A stretch of DNA of 64,000 nucleotides from Lewinellaceae bacterium (GCA_020636005.1 JACJYR010000001.1:2242001-2306000), one strand, 5' to 3'; counted from the stretch's first letter, positions 42,769 through 51,586 are shown. Made by a program: numbers and translations. The notes: generated from the letters alone by a model not told the origin.

Positions 42769-43839
42769 ATGGAGGCAGTAAAAGTTGGTTCGACGGTTTC
42801 AAGGCCAGTCAGGGTGTGGCTGTTCGCAGGAGTGGTCATGGTATTCTTCCAGGTCGTTATCGGCGGCGTGACGAGGTTGACTGATTCCGGCCTGTCCATT
42901 ACGGAGTGGGCGGTGATACAAGGTACCTTGCCCCCGCTCAATGAAGCGGAATGGCTGGAGGCATTTGAAAAATATAAAGTGGCCGCCAAAAAGCAGTATG
43001 AATCGCTGCACGCCGACATGGCGCTGCCGGAGTTCAAGGTCATTTTCTTTTGGGAATATGCCCACCGGCTTTGGGCGAGGCTCATGGGCTTCGTTTTTCT
43101 GTTCCCGTTTTTGTGGTTCTTGGTAAAAAAGCAATTGCCCGGATGGCTGCTCCGTAGGCTGGGCGTGGTGATATTCCTGGCCTCGCTGGCGGCGGTGTTC
43201 GGGTGGATCATGGTGGCCAGCGGCCTGAACAACGACAACCGAACTTGGGTGAGCGCCTACAAGCTGGTCGCCCATCTCGGCATTGCCACCACTTTGTTTG
43301 GCTACCTGTTCTGGACCTGGCTAAAGGCTTCGCCAAATGCCACCAAAGATGCCGGGGTACCACAGCTGAAAAGGCTGGGCTGGGGCATTGCTGCCGTGTT
43401 GTTCGTTCAAATCGCCTTTGGGGGGCTGATGGCCGGCATGAGGGCCGCACTGATACACCCGCATTTTCCTGTGTTCATAGACGGTGGGCGTATTTGGGCC
43501 GCCCTGGCCGAAACACCGGGTACCACTGAAATAATTGATTACGAACCGTACCGTTTTGTAAAAGCCGTCGTACAATTGCTTCACAGGGGAACTGCCTGGA
43601 TACTCAGTACTTTGATTATCCTGTTTTTTTTGAAAGTAAAAAAGTCGGCGGTCTCAACCAGCCTGGAAAACAGCAGCAACCTGTTGGTGGGGATGTTGGC
43701 GATCCAGTTTCTGCTCGGCGTTTTCACGCTTATCAACAGCGTTGGCCGCGTTCCGCTTATTTTGGGCGCTGTCCATCAGGCAGGCGCTTTGGTGCTGTTG
43801 GCGGTTGTTTTGAAGGTGAATAACCACTTCTCGAAGTAG
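42769..43839 (+). CDS. ctaA: Heme A synthase (COX15/CtaA)
   Basis: 356 residues from the ATG at 42769; a GTG at 42718 would add 17 residues. About eight membrane helices. The signature GGVTRLTDSGLSITEW and the conserved heme-binding His in WEYAHRLWARL, KLVAHLG, LLHRGTAW and VHQAGALVLL all fit COX15. It oxidises heme O to heme A for cytochrome oxidase in the inner membrane. No other cytochrome oxidase assembly gene is adjacent. The gene sits between two DnaA-box-rich intergenic regions, perhaps inside the origin region. Confidence 0.95.
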   Translation: MEAVKVGSTVSRPVRVWLFAGVVMVFFQVVIGGVTRLTDSGLSITEWAVIQGTLPPLNEAEWLEAFEKYKVAAKKQYESLHADMALPEFKVIFFWEYAHRLWARLMGFVFLFPFLWFLVKKQLPGWLLRRLGVVIFLASLAAVFGWIMVASGLNNDNRTWVSAYKLVAHLGIATTLFGYLFWTWLKASPNATKDAGVPQLKRLGWGIAAVLFVQIAFGGLMAGMRAALIHPHFPVFIDGGRIWAALAETPGTTEIIDYEPYRFVKAVVQLLHRGTAWILSTLIILFFLKVKKSAVSTSLENSSNLLVGMLAIQFLLGVFTLINSVGRVPLILGAVHQAGALVLLAVVLKVNNHFSK

Positions 43840-44211
43840 TACCCCCACAGCAGTGTTGATAACTGTGTTGAAATCTTTGCCTTTTAAAATGTAACTTTTT
43901 TACTGATGTGTTTAGTTATTAAAAATCAATTATTTACGAGGAGAGTTCGATCGTTTTAAAAGGGCAGGCATTGTTGATAATCCTGTTAGAAACCAGAAAA
44001 TCGCCCCTTTTTCAAATGAGGTATTCCTTAATTTTCTTATGAGTAAAAAGAATTTGGGTAAACGTTGGTATAAGACGATTTTTACGGATAGCGATAATTT
44101 TAATTTCAGAAATCCACAAATGTTGATAATTGTGTGGATAAGTTTCTGGGCCGAACTGTAACTTCTTGGGAACGTGCATTTACCGACCTTGTGCATTGTT
44201 AAAAAAGCTTT
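43840..44211. other. Intergenic region with DnaA-box-like 9-mers (candidate oriC, right part)
   Basis: Holds TGTTGATAA at 43854, 43972 and 44121 (one mismatch from the consensus TGTGGATAA) and a perfect TGTGGATAA at 44133-44141. All four have the same orientation. The sequences TTTTAAAATGTAACTTTTTT and TTATTAAAAATCAATTATTT nearby are strongly AT-rich. No gene is visible. A 54-codon frame further right (44212-44376) ends inside repeat copy E and is not convincing. Confidence 0.55.
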
Positions 44212-44354
44212 ATGTTAGCACAACCGCCCCTGCCGGAAAAATCAAATTGGCAGGTAATGGTTAAACGCCTATTTTTGTTGCCAGGGATCAAGGGATCGTT
44301 TAATGTGCATATTATTTTTCATGGTACAACCTCACAGGTACCTTTGAAAGATGA

Positions 44355-44461
44355 CTTAGGATCGAAGGAAAAATAAAATGACTATTTTATATTTAAAAAA
44401 CCCCTCCATTACTGGGGTTTTCAAAATCAAAATGGTGAAGTTATTTTTTCATCGTTACTTA
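44355..44461 (+). repeat. Dispersed two-hairpin repeat, copy E (variant stem)
   Basis: Ends CTTAGGATCGAAGGAAAAAT and TTTTTTCATCGTTACTTA. Here the first hairpin is AATAAAAT-GACT-ATTTTAT in place of the CCCGAT stem of copies B and D. The second, AAAACCCC...GGGGTTTT, is intact. It ends 44 bp before the alpha/beta hydrolase start. Confidence 0.88.
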
Positions 44462-44505
44462 TACAGATTACTGCCCCGCTTTTCCCAACCATCAAACAGC
44501 CGCTA

Positions 44506-45297
44506 ATGGATTATGCCATCAAAGAAGACGGGGGCTTTAGGTACATCGAAACCAAAGGGGGCGGGGAAAACCTGCTGCTCCTTCACGGCCTTTTCGGTGC
44601 GCTGAGCAATTTCAACGGCATCCTGAAGCATTTTGGCACGACGTACAACGTCATCGTACCCATCCTGCCCATCTTTGAGTTGCCGCTGCGCAAACTTTCC
44701 GTAGCTGGCCTGGTGGATCATGTCGCCCAGTTTGTAGATAAGAAAGGCTATAAAAAAGTGAACGTACTGGGCAATTCACTGGGCGGCCACATCGCCCTGC
44801 TGTATGCGCTGGCCTACCCCAAGAAAGTCTCCTCTATCACGCTGACCGGCAGTTCCGGCCTGTTTGAAAGCGCTATGGGCTCCACCTTTCCCAAACGGGG
44901 CGATTATGAGTTTATCAAAAAGAAAACCGAGGCTACCTTTTACGATCCAGCCGTTGCCACGAAGGAACTGGTGGACGAGGTATTCGACACCGTGAACGAC
45001 CGCAATAAGGCCATCCGGGTCATCGCCACGGCAAAGTCCGCCATCCGCCACAACCTTCGGGAAAAGCTCCAGCAAATTAAAGCGCCCACCTTGTTGATTT
45101 GGGGAAAGGACGACACCGTGACGCCCGCTTTCGTCGGCGAGGAATTTCACAAGCTCCTGGAAGATTCCCGCCTGGTCATGCTCGATCACTGCGGCCATGC
45201 GCCCATGATGGAACACCCCACTGTTTTCAACGAGCAACTGGAGGCTTTCTTAAACGAGGTGAGCAAAGAGGAAACTCTTTTGGATAGGCGCCGCTAA
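44506..45297 (+). CDS. Alpha/beta hydrolase
   Basis: 263 residues. The nucleophile elbow GNSLGGH has Ser91, the acid is probably Asp203 in WGKDDTVTP, and the base His231 in HCGHAPMMEHP. The oxyanion motif HGLFGALSN is near residue 27. It is a soluble cytoplasmic esterase/lipase-like enzyme. Such proteins are often placed near meta-cleavage hydrolases by similarity, but no substrate can be deduced. It is a single gene following repeat copy E, which may terminate transcription from upstream. The 154-bp 3' region has no clear terminator. Confidence 0.9.
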   Translation: MDYAIKEDGGFRYIETKGGGENLLLLHGLFGALSNFNGILKHFGTTYNVIVPILPIFELPLRKLSVAGLVDHVAQFVDKKGYKKVNVLGNSLGGHIALLYALAYPKKVSSITLTGSSGLFESAMGSTFPKRGDYEFIKKKTEATFYDPAVATKELVDEVFDTVNDRNKAIRVIATAKSAIRHNLREKLQQIKAPTLLIWGKDDTVTPAFVGEEFHKLLEDSRLVMLDHCGHAPMMEHPTVFNEQLEAFLNEVSKEETLLDRRR

Positions 45298-45451
45298 CTT
45301 TTTGTGTTTGTATATTGAAGTGTCCGCAAGGCATAGAAGACAGGCACACCCTGTGTCGTCATGTTTTTTTTTGAAGGGAGATTTCGGAAAATTTGGCTTC
45401 GACCCCGTACACAAAACTTGGAAACCAAAGCATTCACACCTAAACACAATT

Positions 45452-45991
45452 TCATTTCAACACGGTCCGCAACTCACTGAACGCCTTTCGGATGCGGGTT
45501 TTCACGGTGCCGAGCGGCATGTCCAGTTCTTCCGCCACTTCTTGTTGGGTATAACCTTCAAAATATATCAAGTTGATAAGGCTGCTATACTTTGGGTCGA
45601 GCTTGGCCACCACTTCTTTCACCCCGATGTGATCCACTTCCATTTCGTCCGAGTGGTGATGGGCGGCCTCCGTATCAACGTTGTCCGTTCTTTGGTTTTT
45701 GCGGTAATCTTTGGAACGGACGACATCAATGGATGCATTGCGCGCAATGTTCACCACCCAAGTGAGGAAACGGCCTTTGGATGCATTGTAGCTTTCGATG
45801 TTTTGCCAGACTTTCAGGAAGACGTCCTGCATAACATTTTCCGCCAAATCCTCCAGTTTTACAATGCGGTAAATGACTCCAAAAATCAATCTGGAGTGAG
45901 CCTGGTACAGGTAGCTCACGCCCCTCTTGTCCTTGTCGAGGAGCAGGGCGATGATTTCTTCATCTGATATTTTGCCAGGCAAAGTATTCAA
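45452..45991 (-). CDS. ECF RNA polymerase sigma factor
   Basis: 179 residues. Region 2 (about 20-90) has YQAHSRLIFGVIYRIVKLEDLAENVMQDVFLKVWQ and ARNASIDVVRSKDYR; region 4 (about 115-175) has YFEGYTQQEVAEELDMPLGTVKTRIRKA. It is close to SigK-type ECF41-like factors. Upstream on the same strand at 46143-46952 is an anti-sigma factor with one membrane helix. The order anti-sigma then sigma is unusual. It likely controls a stress or envelope regulon. A 151-bp gap separates the two genes. Confidence 0.93.
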   Translation of the reverse strand: MNTLPGKISDEEIIALLLDKDKRGVSYLYQAHSRLIFGVIYRIVKLEDLAENVMQDVFLKVWQNIESYNASKGRFLTWVVNIARNASIDVVRSKDYRKNQRTDNVDTEAAHHHSDEMEVDHIGVKEVVAKLDPKYSSLINLIYFEGYTQQEVAEELDMPLGTVKTRIRKAFSELRTVLK

Positions 45992-46142
45992 TATGAAAAC
46001 GTGGTTTTCCGATAACTTACAGAAACGGGTCTTTTACTTTAAGAAAAAATCCAAGGTCAGTTACTGTAGGATAATATTATCGTGTTTAAAGTAATAAAAT
46101 TCTAAAATCTGCAATGTAACCATCCTCAAGAAGGTATGTTCA

Positions 46143-46952
46143 TCAAACATTGCCCAACAGGTACATCTGGTCAAGCGTAGGCACCGGGCTTCCGCCTTCG
46201 TCTTCCAGAGTCACGGCAAAAGCTTGTGGGCTGGCGATAAACGGCACTGATTTTAACTCGTTGTCACCTGCTTGCAAGGTAAAGACGCCCATATCGGTCG
46301 GCTTGCCATTTACAATGGCCCAAAGCTGGTATTGTTTTCCTTTTGGTGCTGGCGGGAGATCTTTTACCTCAATGAAAGCTTCCTTTTTAACCTGGTTCCA
46401 GTGTACTACGGCGACTGCATTGGGCGCTGGTTCGAGGCCTTTCATCACCACGGCCTTGCTATTTGGATCGCCCACTTTATTGATGTAATCGGCCATTTTA
46501 GCGTTACTGTTCCTTATGGCCTCACAATCCGAGCGCAACTGTTCCATTTGGGACATCGTATCTGCCAGGGCTTTTTTAGTCTGCCGGTTTTGTTGAAACA
46601 GGTAAAACAAGGAAGCAAGTGCGGCCAGCAAGGCAATGCCCGCTAAACCAATGGCCTTCTTGTACTTTTGATCGGCACCAGCCATTGGCTTGGGTGCTGA
46701 TGGCAGTGGGGCGGAGGGGGTGGCGGGCAAGGCATCTATCTTTCCCAGAATGCTATGTTCCAGGTTGTGTAAAGGCTCCTTGGAATAGGACAGGTTGTAG
46801 TTCAATAAAGCATCCTGGATGGCGTGGAGTTCTACGAGTAGTTCGGGGTACTTTCTCACATAGCTTTCTACCTCCTCCGACTCTTGGTCCGAGGTGAGCC
46901 CCATAGCGTATTGCTCCAGGATTCCAGATGCTATATAGTCTTTGATATTCAA
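46143..46952 (-). CDS. RskA-like anti-sigma factor
   Basis: 269 residues. The N-terminal cytoplasmic part (about 1-75) has a sigma-binding segment YAMGLTSDQESEEVESYVRKYPEL. A single membrane helix lies at about 102-122 (AIGLAGIALLAALASLFYLF), and a short coiled-coil precedes the C-terminal RskA periplasmic domain, with WNQVKKEAFIEVKDLPPAPKGKQYQLWAIVNGKP. It sequesters the neighbouring ECF sigma at the membrane. There is no zinc-binding HxxxCxxC, so it is of the non-zinc type. It precedes its sigma gene. Confidence 0.9.
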   Translation of the reverse strand: MNIKDYIASGILEQYAMGLTSDQESEEVESYVRKYPELLVELHAIQDALLNYNLSYSKEPLHNLEHSILGKIDALPATPSAPLPSAPKPMAGADQKYKKAIGLAGIALLAALASLFYLFQQNRQTKKALADTMSQMEQLRSDCEAIRNSNAKMADYINKVGDPNSKAVVMKGLEPAPNAVAVVHWNQVKKEAFIEVKDLPPAPKGKQYQLWAIVNGKPTDMGVFTLQAGDNELKSVPFIASPQAFAVTLEDEGGSPVPTLDQMYLLGNV

Positions 46953-47154
46953 AATTTGCTTTTACTACATTTACGGGAAAATGAATGCTTTTAGATTTTT
47001 CCAGTAAAATCCTTTTTGCCACCACACGGGTGCGGCCCTTGATATATGACCATGCTATCGTATCCGAAAGTTCCTGTCTTACAGGCAGGAATTGATTTGG
47101 GCATAAATAAAGGCAGCGCCTTTTAAGTGGCCAAATCTTCTCTAAACTATTTGC

Positions 47155-47550
47155 TCAAATCTTTTCAAAATCCTTCAACAACAACTTTAAGGCGCCGGTG
47201 GAAAGCGTGATTTCCATAAAGCTCAGCACCAGTGAAATGATCATCAATAAAAGGCTGCTGCCGAAAATCAAATTGGCCGCCAGCGTTTTTTCCAAAAACA
47301 GCAGGAACATACAAACAAAGCAAAGCAAAAAGCTACCAATGGCAAAGGCCTGCATCCAACGGATGAGGTAGAGCCTGCGGCGCAGGTTGATGATTTGCCC
47401 GCGCAGCACCACTTCGTTCTTCTTTTCATACCGTTCGTGCAGGTTTCGGATCAGGTTGGCGATGGCCAGAAACTTGTTAGTGTAGGAGAGCATCAGCAGC
47501 GAAATGGCCGGAAAAAGCAAAGCCGGCGTTGCAAAGGAAGTAATCAACAT
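47155..47550 (-). CDS. DUF2721 membrane protein
   Basis: 131 residues. Three hydrophobic segments at about 8-28, 67-88 and 95-117 separate a basic loop, LIRNLHERYEKKNEVVLRGQIINLRRRLYLI. The motif with a long positively charged loop followed by two helices is that of DUF2721. The function is unknown. It is monocistronic and diverges from the glycyl-tRNA synthetase gene, with 224 bp between. Confidence 0.8.
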   Translation of the reverse strand: MLITSFATPALLFPAISLLMLSYTNKFLAIANLIRNLHERYEKKNEVVLRGQIINLRRRLYLIRWMQAFAIGSFLLCFVCMFLLFLEKTLAANLIFGSSLLLMIISLVLSFMEITLSTGALKLLLKDFEKI

Positions 47551-47740
47551 AGGTCAAAATAGTTTTGGCAAAAGTACCATTTCTGGATAGCGCCATCAGC
47601 ATTCAAAAAGCCTTTAGGGCGCAACTCCCATTTTTCGGCCACGTTCTTACCTTTGCGCCCTAAAACATTTGAAACCTAATTTTATAGAATACAATGGTCT
47701 TATGCTTTTTTGTTTTGGGTGAAACGCTGTACCTGTAAAC

Positions 47741-47764
47741 CATGAAGCCATGAAGCCATGAAAC
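47741..47764 (+). repeat. Tandem CATGAARC repeat with overlapping mini-ORFs before glycyl-tRNA synthetase
   Basis: Three 8-bp copies of CATGAARC. Two give ATG-AAG-CCA-TGA mini-ORFs whose stop overlaps the next ATG. The third ATG (47758) reads out of frame into the synthetase gene. Possible uORF effect on translation, or only a leader repeat. Confidence 0.5.
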
Positions 47765-47774
47765 CATACACCAC

Positions 47775-49319
47775 ATGTCCCAGCCAGTTGATCTGTTTAA
47801 AAAACTGACCTCCCATTGCAAGGAATACGGCTTCATTTACCAATCCTCGGAAATATACGACGGCCTCAGCGCCGTTTATGATTACGGGCCCTACGGCGTC
47901 GAACTGAAAAACAACATCAAGCAGTACTGGTGGATGGCCATGGTACAGATGCACGAAAACATCGTGGGCATTGACGCCGCTATTTTCATGCACCCCAAGA
48001 CCTGGAAAGCCTCCGGCCACGTGGACGCCTTCAACGATCCGCTCGTTGACAACAAGGACAGCAAAAAGCGCTACCGCGCCGACCAGCTCATCGAGGGCGC
48101 TATGGATAAAATGCTGGAAAAAGCGGAAAAGGAAGTCGAAAAAGCAAAGAAGCGGTTCGGCGATTCTTTTGATGAAACCCTCTATCGCCAAACCAACGAC
48201 CGGGTCGTAAAATACACCGAACAGGCGTCGGAAGCCAACCGCCGCATGAACGAAGCCCTGAAAACTGGCGACATGGCCGCCCTCAAAGCCCTCATCGAAG
48301 AACTGGAAATAGCAGACCCTGAAACTGGCTCCCGCAACTGGACGGACGTGCGCATGTTCAACCTGATGTTCAACACCCAATTGGGCAACATCGCCGGCGA
48401 AGAAGGCAAGCTCTACCTGCGCCCGGAAACAGCACAGGGAATTTTTGTCAACTTCCTGAACGTACAGAAAACAACCCGCCAAAAGCTGCCATTCGGTATT
48501 GCCCAGATCGGCAAGGCTTTCAGGAACGAGATCGTCGCCCGGCAGTTCATCTTCCGTATGAGGGAGTTCGAGCAGATGGAAATGCAGTTTTTTATAAAGC
48601 CCGGCACCCAGCAGGAATGGTACGACTACTGGAAACAGGCCCGGCTGAAATGGCACCTGGCGCTCGGTACACCCGCCGAAAAACTCCGTTTTCACGACCA
48701 CGAAAATCTGGCACACTACGCCGATGCAGCAGTGGACATCCAGTTCCAGTTCCCCTTTGGCTTCAAAGAACTGGAAGGCATCCACTCCCGCACCGACTTC
48801 GACCTGAGCAGCCACCAGGATTTGTCCAATAAAAAACTTCAATACTTCGACCCGGAAACGAACGAGAACTACGTGCCCTATGTGCTCGAAACCTCCATCG
48901 GCTGCGACCGTATGTTCCTGGCACTGATGAGCCACGCCCTGCAGGAGGAGGTAGTCGGCGACGACGAAGGCAACACGCGTGACGTACTGAAACTGCACCC
49001 TGCCCTGGCCCCCGTGAAATGTGCCGTGATGCCACTTAAGCGCAACGAGCCTGCCCTGGTGGACAAGGCAAAGGCCATTTTCAACCAACTCAAATTCTCC
49101 TTCCAGTGCCAGTACGACGACACGGGTAGCATCGGCAAGCTCTACCGCCGCCAGGATGCCATCGGTACGCCCTACTGCATTACCGTTGATTTTGAAACTT
49201 TGGAAAATGATACAGTTACCGTCCGGGAGCGGGACAGCATGGTACAGGAGCGCGTTTCAATAGATAAAGTAGCAGGAATCGTGCAGGAGCGGGTGGATAT
49301 GAAGCAGTTGTTTGTGTGA
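47775..49319 (+). CDS. glyQS: Glycine--tRNA ligase, single-chain (alpha2) type
   Basis: 514 residues. N-terminal class II motif 1 region SQPVDLFKKLTSHCKEYGFIYQSSEIYDGLSAVYDYGPYGVELK, motif 2 PETAQGIFVNFLN and FRNEIVARQFIFRMREFEQMEMQFF, and the motif 3 ETSIGCDRMFLALM. The last 100 residues are the anticodon-binding domain (LAPVKCAVMPLKRNEP). This is the archaeal/eukaryal/Bacteroidota dimer type, not the alpha2beta2 type of E. coli. It charges tRNA-Gly. The 47741 repeat forms its leader. Confidence 0.97.
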   Translation: MSQPVDLFKKLTSHCKEYGFIYQSSEIYDGLSAVYDYGPYGVELKNNIKQYWWMAMVQMHENIVGIDAAIFMHPKTWKASGHVDAFNDPLVDNKDSKKRYRADQLIEGAMDKMLEKAEKEVEKAKKRFGDSFDETLYRQTNDRVVKYTEQASEANRRMNEALKTGDMAALKALIEELEIADPETGSRNWTDVRMFNLMFNTQLGNIAGEEGKLYLRPETAQGIFVNFLNVQKTTRQKLPFGIAQIGKAFRNEIVARQFIFRMREFEQMEMQFFIKPGTQQEWYDYWKQARLKWHLALGTPAEKLRFHDHENLAHYADAAVDIQFQFPFGFKELEGIHSRTDFDLSSHQDLSNKKLQYFDPETNENYVPYVLETSIGCDRMFLALMSHALQEEVVGDDEGNTRDVLKLHPALAPVKCAVMPLKRNEPALVDKAKAIFNQLKFSFQCQYDDTGSIGKLYRRQDAIGTPYCITVDFETLENDTVTVRERDSMVQERVSIDKVAGIVQERVDMKQLFV

Positions 49320-49432
49320 GAGGCCCTTCAACTTGGTGCAATTTTAGAAGGTAAGCAGTATCGCAAGGATTTCGGGACATTTTGCCAAATGAAAAACCCG
49401 CACTAACTTGCGTTGAATTTTATCCCTCTGGC

Positions 49433-49939
49433 ATGAGAAAATTCTATGCATGGCTGCTGCTTACCGTCTCCACGTTCCAGTGGATAGGTGGCCATATATG
49501 CCTTGAGGTCAGTTATTTTATGGAGGTGGAACACACGATGGATGAGGTGGAAAGGGCCATCGCCCAGGAAGTGACAGAAGAAACCGGTGTGGAAACCAAT
49601 GTTAAAATAATACATGGCGATGAAATTACCCCTCGTGGGCATATTTACAGCGACTTTTTTGCCTTTTCAAAAAACGTTGGCGACGAGACGGTTTTCTACA
49701 CCATCGAAGGCGACCCAGGCCCAATCACCTACGAGCAGGTAACCACCCACCAACAACCCCAGGGAGATGAAGAAAGACAAGCGTCCTTGCTTAAAAGCCT
49801 TTACCAGGATTTCACCCTGCCATTGCAGGCACTTTCTGTAAACTGCAATAGGGGCTTGACTATATCCAATTTTCAACTCAGGGAAATCCTTCCCTCTTTC
49901 CTGCCTACTATCCTTACGCCCCCACCGGATCCCGCCTAA
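49433..49939 (+). CDS. Hypothetical membrane-anchored or exported protein
   Basis: 168 residues from the ATG at 49433. The TTG at 49382 gives an extra segment before the signal-like stretch MRKFYAWLLLTVSTFQWIGG and is unlikely. After one hydrophobic segment (1-22) the protein is hydrophilic, with MDEVERAIAQEVTEETGVETN and FYTIEGDPG. The C-terminus is proline-rich. A family of Bacteroidota proteins has the same layout of one N-terminal helix and a small periplasmic domain. No function can be given. It is followed by repeat copy F after 26 bp. Confidence 0.65.
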   Translation: MRKFYAWLLLTVSTFQWIGGHICLEVSYFMEVEHTMDEVERAIAQEVTEETGVETNVKIIHGDEITPRGHIYSDFFAFSKNVGDETVFYTIEGDPGPITYEQVTTHQQPQGDEERQASLLKSLYQDFTLPLQALSVNCNRGLTISNFQLREILPSFLPTILTPPPDPA

Positions 49940-49965
49940 AAGGCCTATTTCTCCAATCAATTTAG

Positions 49966-50071
49966 CTTAGGATCGAAGGAAAAATAAAATGACTATTTTA
50001 TTTTTAAAAACCCCTTCCAGTAATAGGGTTTCAAAATCAAAATAGGGAAGTTATTTTTTCATCGTTACTTA
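49966..50071 (+). repeat. Dispersed two-hairpin repeat, copy F (variant stem)
   Basis: Same ends as copy E (CTTAGGATCGAAGGAAAAAT; TTTTTTCATCGTTACTTA). The first hairpin is AATAAAAT-GACT-ATTTTATT, a perfect 8-bp stem. The second, AAACCCC...AGGGTTT, has one bulge. It lies just after the stop of the gene at 49433. Confidence 0.88.
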
Positions 50072-50227
50072 TTTGCCCAATCTGCCCGGCCATGAAGTTG
50101 ATATTAACTCCAACTGCACCTGCCGGGGCTCGGGCATATCAACAACCAATTCAATCATCCGCAGGACAATCTGCTGCACCATTATCTGCTGTGGCATCTT
50201 CTCCTGTATCCATATTTCATCCGAAAC

Positions 50228-51415
50228 ATGAAAACAAGATTCACATTTGTACCTATACTTTTCCTTTTTACCCTGCTTGCATTCAATGAATTGGCTGCCC
50301 AGGGCTGCATTGCTATCCGCAACATGAGCTGTTCCACGGAAAGCACCGGCCTGTTGAGCAACCCTACCGGCCTGCTCAACAAAGGGGAGTTTCAAGTGCT
50401 GATGGGCTACCGTCATTTCAAGTCTTTCCGCCACTTCAGAGGCACAGAAGAAGAGGCCAACCGGGTAGCAAATGGCACCGAGGTCATCAACCATTTTAAT
50501 TCCTTCGACCTGGGCCTGAGCTATTCCTTGACCCATCGGATTTCCCTGACGGCTGTTTTGCCTCTCACTTTTAACGACCGTTCGTCCCTGTACGAGCATT
50601 ATGGAAACACGGTGCCGGAAGGTGTTGACCCGGATACCCGCCGCTTCCACACGGGTTCCAGGGGCATTGGGGATATTCGTATTTCGGCCAACTACTGGCT
50701 GGTGGATCCTGCCAAATATGCCAAAGGAAACATAGCCCTTGGCCTTGGCATTAAAGCTCCGACGGGCAAGCCGGACGTGGAAGACGACTTCCACAAGCTC
50801 GACAGCCTGGGCAACGATTACACGACCCGCCGGCCCGTGGATCAGTCTATCCAGTTGGGCGACGGTGGCTGGGGCGTCAACGTTGAGCTTCAGGCCTTCC
50901 ACCAGTTGTTCAATAAGGCTTCTGTGTATTTGAATGGTTTTTACCTCTCCAATCCCCGCAACATCAATAACACCCTGCGTAACCCTGCTTCCGATCCAAA
51001 TGATCCTTTCAACTATTTGTCTGTGGCCGATCAGTATGCGGCCCGCCTCGGCTTCAACTACATGCCCCTGGCTAATTTGAGCCTGAGCGCCGGGGGGCGG
51101 ATAGAGGGTATTCCCTCAGAAGACTTGATAGGAAAAAGCGAAGGCTTCCGCCGCCCGGGGTACATCATTTCGGTAGAACCCGGCATTGTTTACGTTTATA
51201 AAAAAGCGGCCTTCAGCCTGAACGTACCCATTGCCCTGTTCCGCAACCGGGTGAAAAGCGTGAGCGACAAGCTCGCTACGCCCCAAAGGCATGGCGATGC
51301 TGCCTTTGCGGATTACCTCATCAATGCTTCCGTTTCCTACCGTTTCGGTGGCAGCCATGAGGGCATGATGCAGCCTCGTGGAGATATTTTTAAGGATGTG
51401 CCTTCTAATCGATAG
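50228..51415 (+). CDS. Putative outer-membrane beta-barrel protein
   Basis: 395 residues with a cleavable signal peptide (about 1-26, ending LAAQ). The mature protein begins GCIAIRNMSC and has many alternating hydrophobic/aromatic strands (LGLSYSLTHRISLTAVLPL, LGLGIKAPTGK, VSYRFGG). The last strand ends before a charged tail, so it is not a classical C-terminal Phe barrel. The pattern fits an outer-membrane transporter or channel of unknown substrate. It is monocistronic. Confident only that it is exported and beta-rich. Confidence 0.7.
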   Translation: MKTRFTFVPILFLFTLLAFNELAAQGCIAIRNMSCSTESTGLLSNPTGLLNKGEFQVLMGYRHFKSFRHFRGTEEEANRVANGTEVINHFNSFDLGLSYSLTHRISLTAVLPLTFNDRSSLYEHYGNTVPEGVDPDTRRFHTGSRGIGDIRISANYWLVDPAKYAKGNIALGLGIKAPTGKPDVEDDFHKLDSLGNDYTTRRPVDQSIQLGDGGWGVNVELQAFHQLFNKASVYLNGFYLSNPRNINNTLRNPASDPNDPFNYLSVADQYAARLGFNYMPLANLSLSAGGRIEGIPSEDLIGKSEGFRRPGYIISVEPGIVYVYKKAAFSLNVPIALFRNRVKSVSDKLATPQRHGDAAFADYLINASVSYRFGGSHEGMMQPRGDIFKDVPSNR

Positions 51416-51517
51416 GGTAAAACCATAACCTGATTAATCCATTGACCCTTAAGCGCCGTACCTTTTGAGTGGAGGCTGTCTCATAATCAATTTTTGGAAA
51501 ATGACGCCAATTATTGT

Positions 51518-51586
51518 TTCACACAAAGCCATAAAGCCGCAAAGTCTCCAATTAATATTCTTTGTGACTTAGTGCCTTAGTGTGAA
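51518..51586. repeat. Imperfect inverted repeat in intergenic DNA
   Basis: TTCACACAAAG at 51518-51528 pairs with CTTTG and GTGTGAA around 51560-51586, giving a long imperfect hairpin with AAAGCC/GACTTAG bulges. Such CACAAAG...CTTTGTG sequences are frequent in Bacteroidota intergenic DNA. The rest of 51416-51718 has nothing else. Confidence 0.45.

Noticed and set aside
44212..44376. 54-codon ORF between the DnaA-box region and repeat copy E
   Set aside because: Its last codons and stop are supplied by the repeat, and I see no family motif or promoter. It is probably a chance frame.
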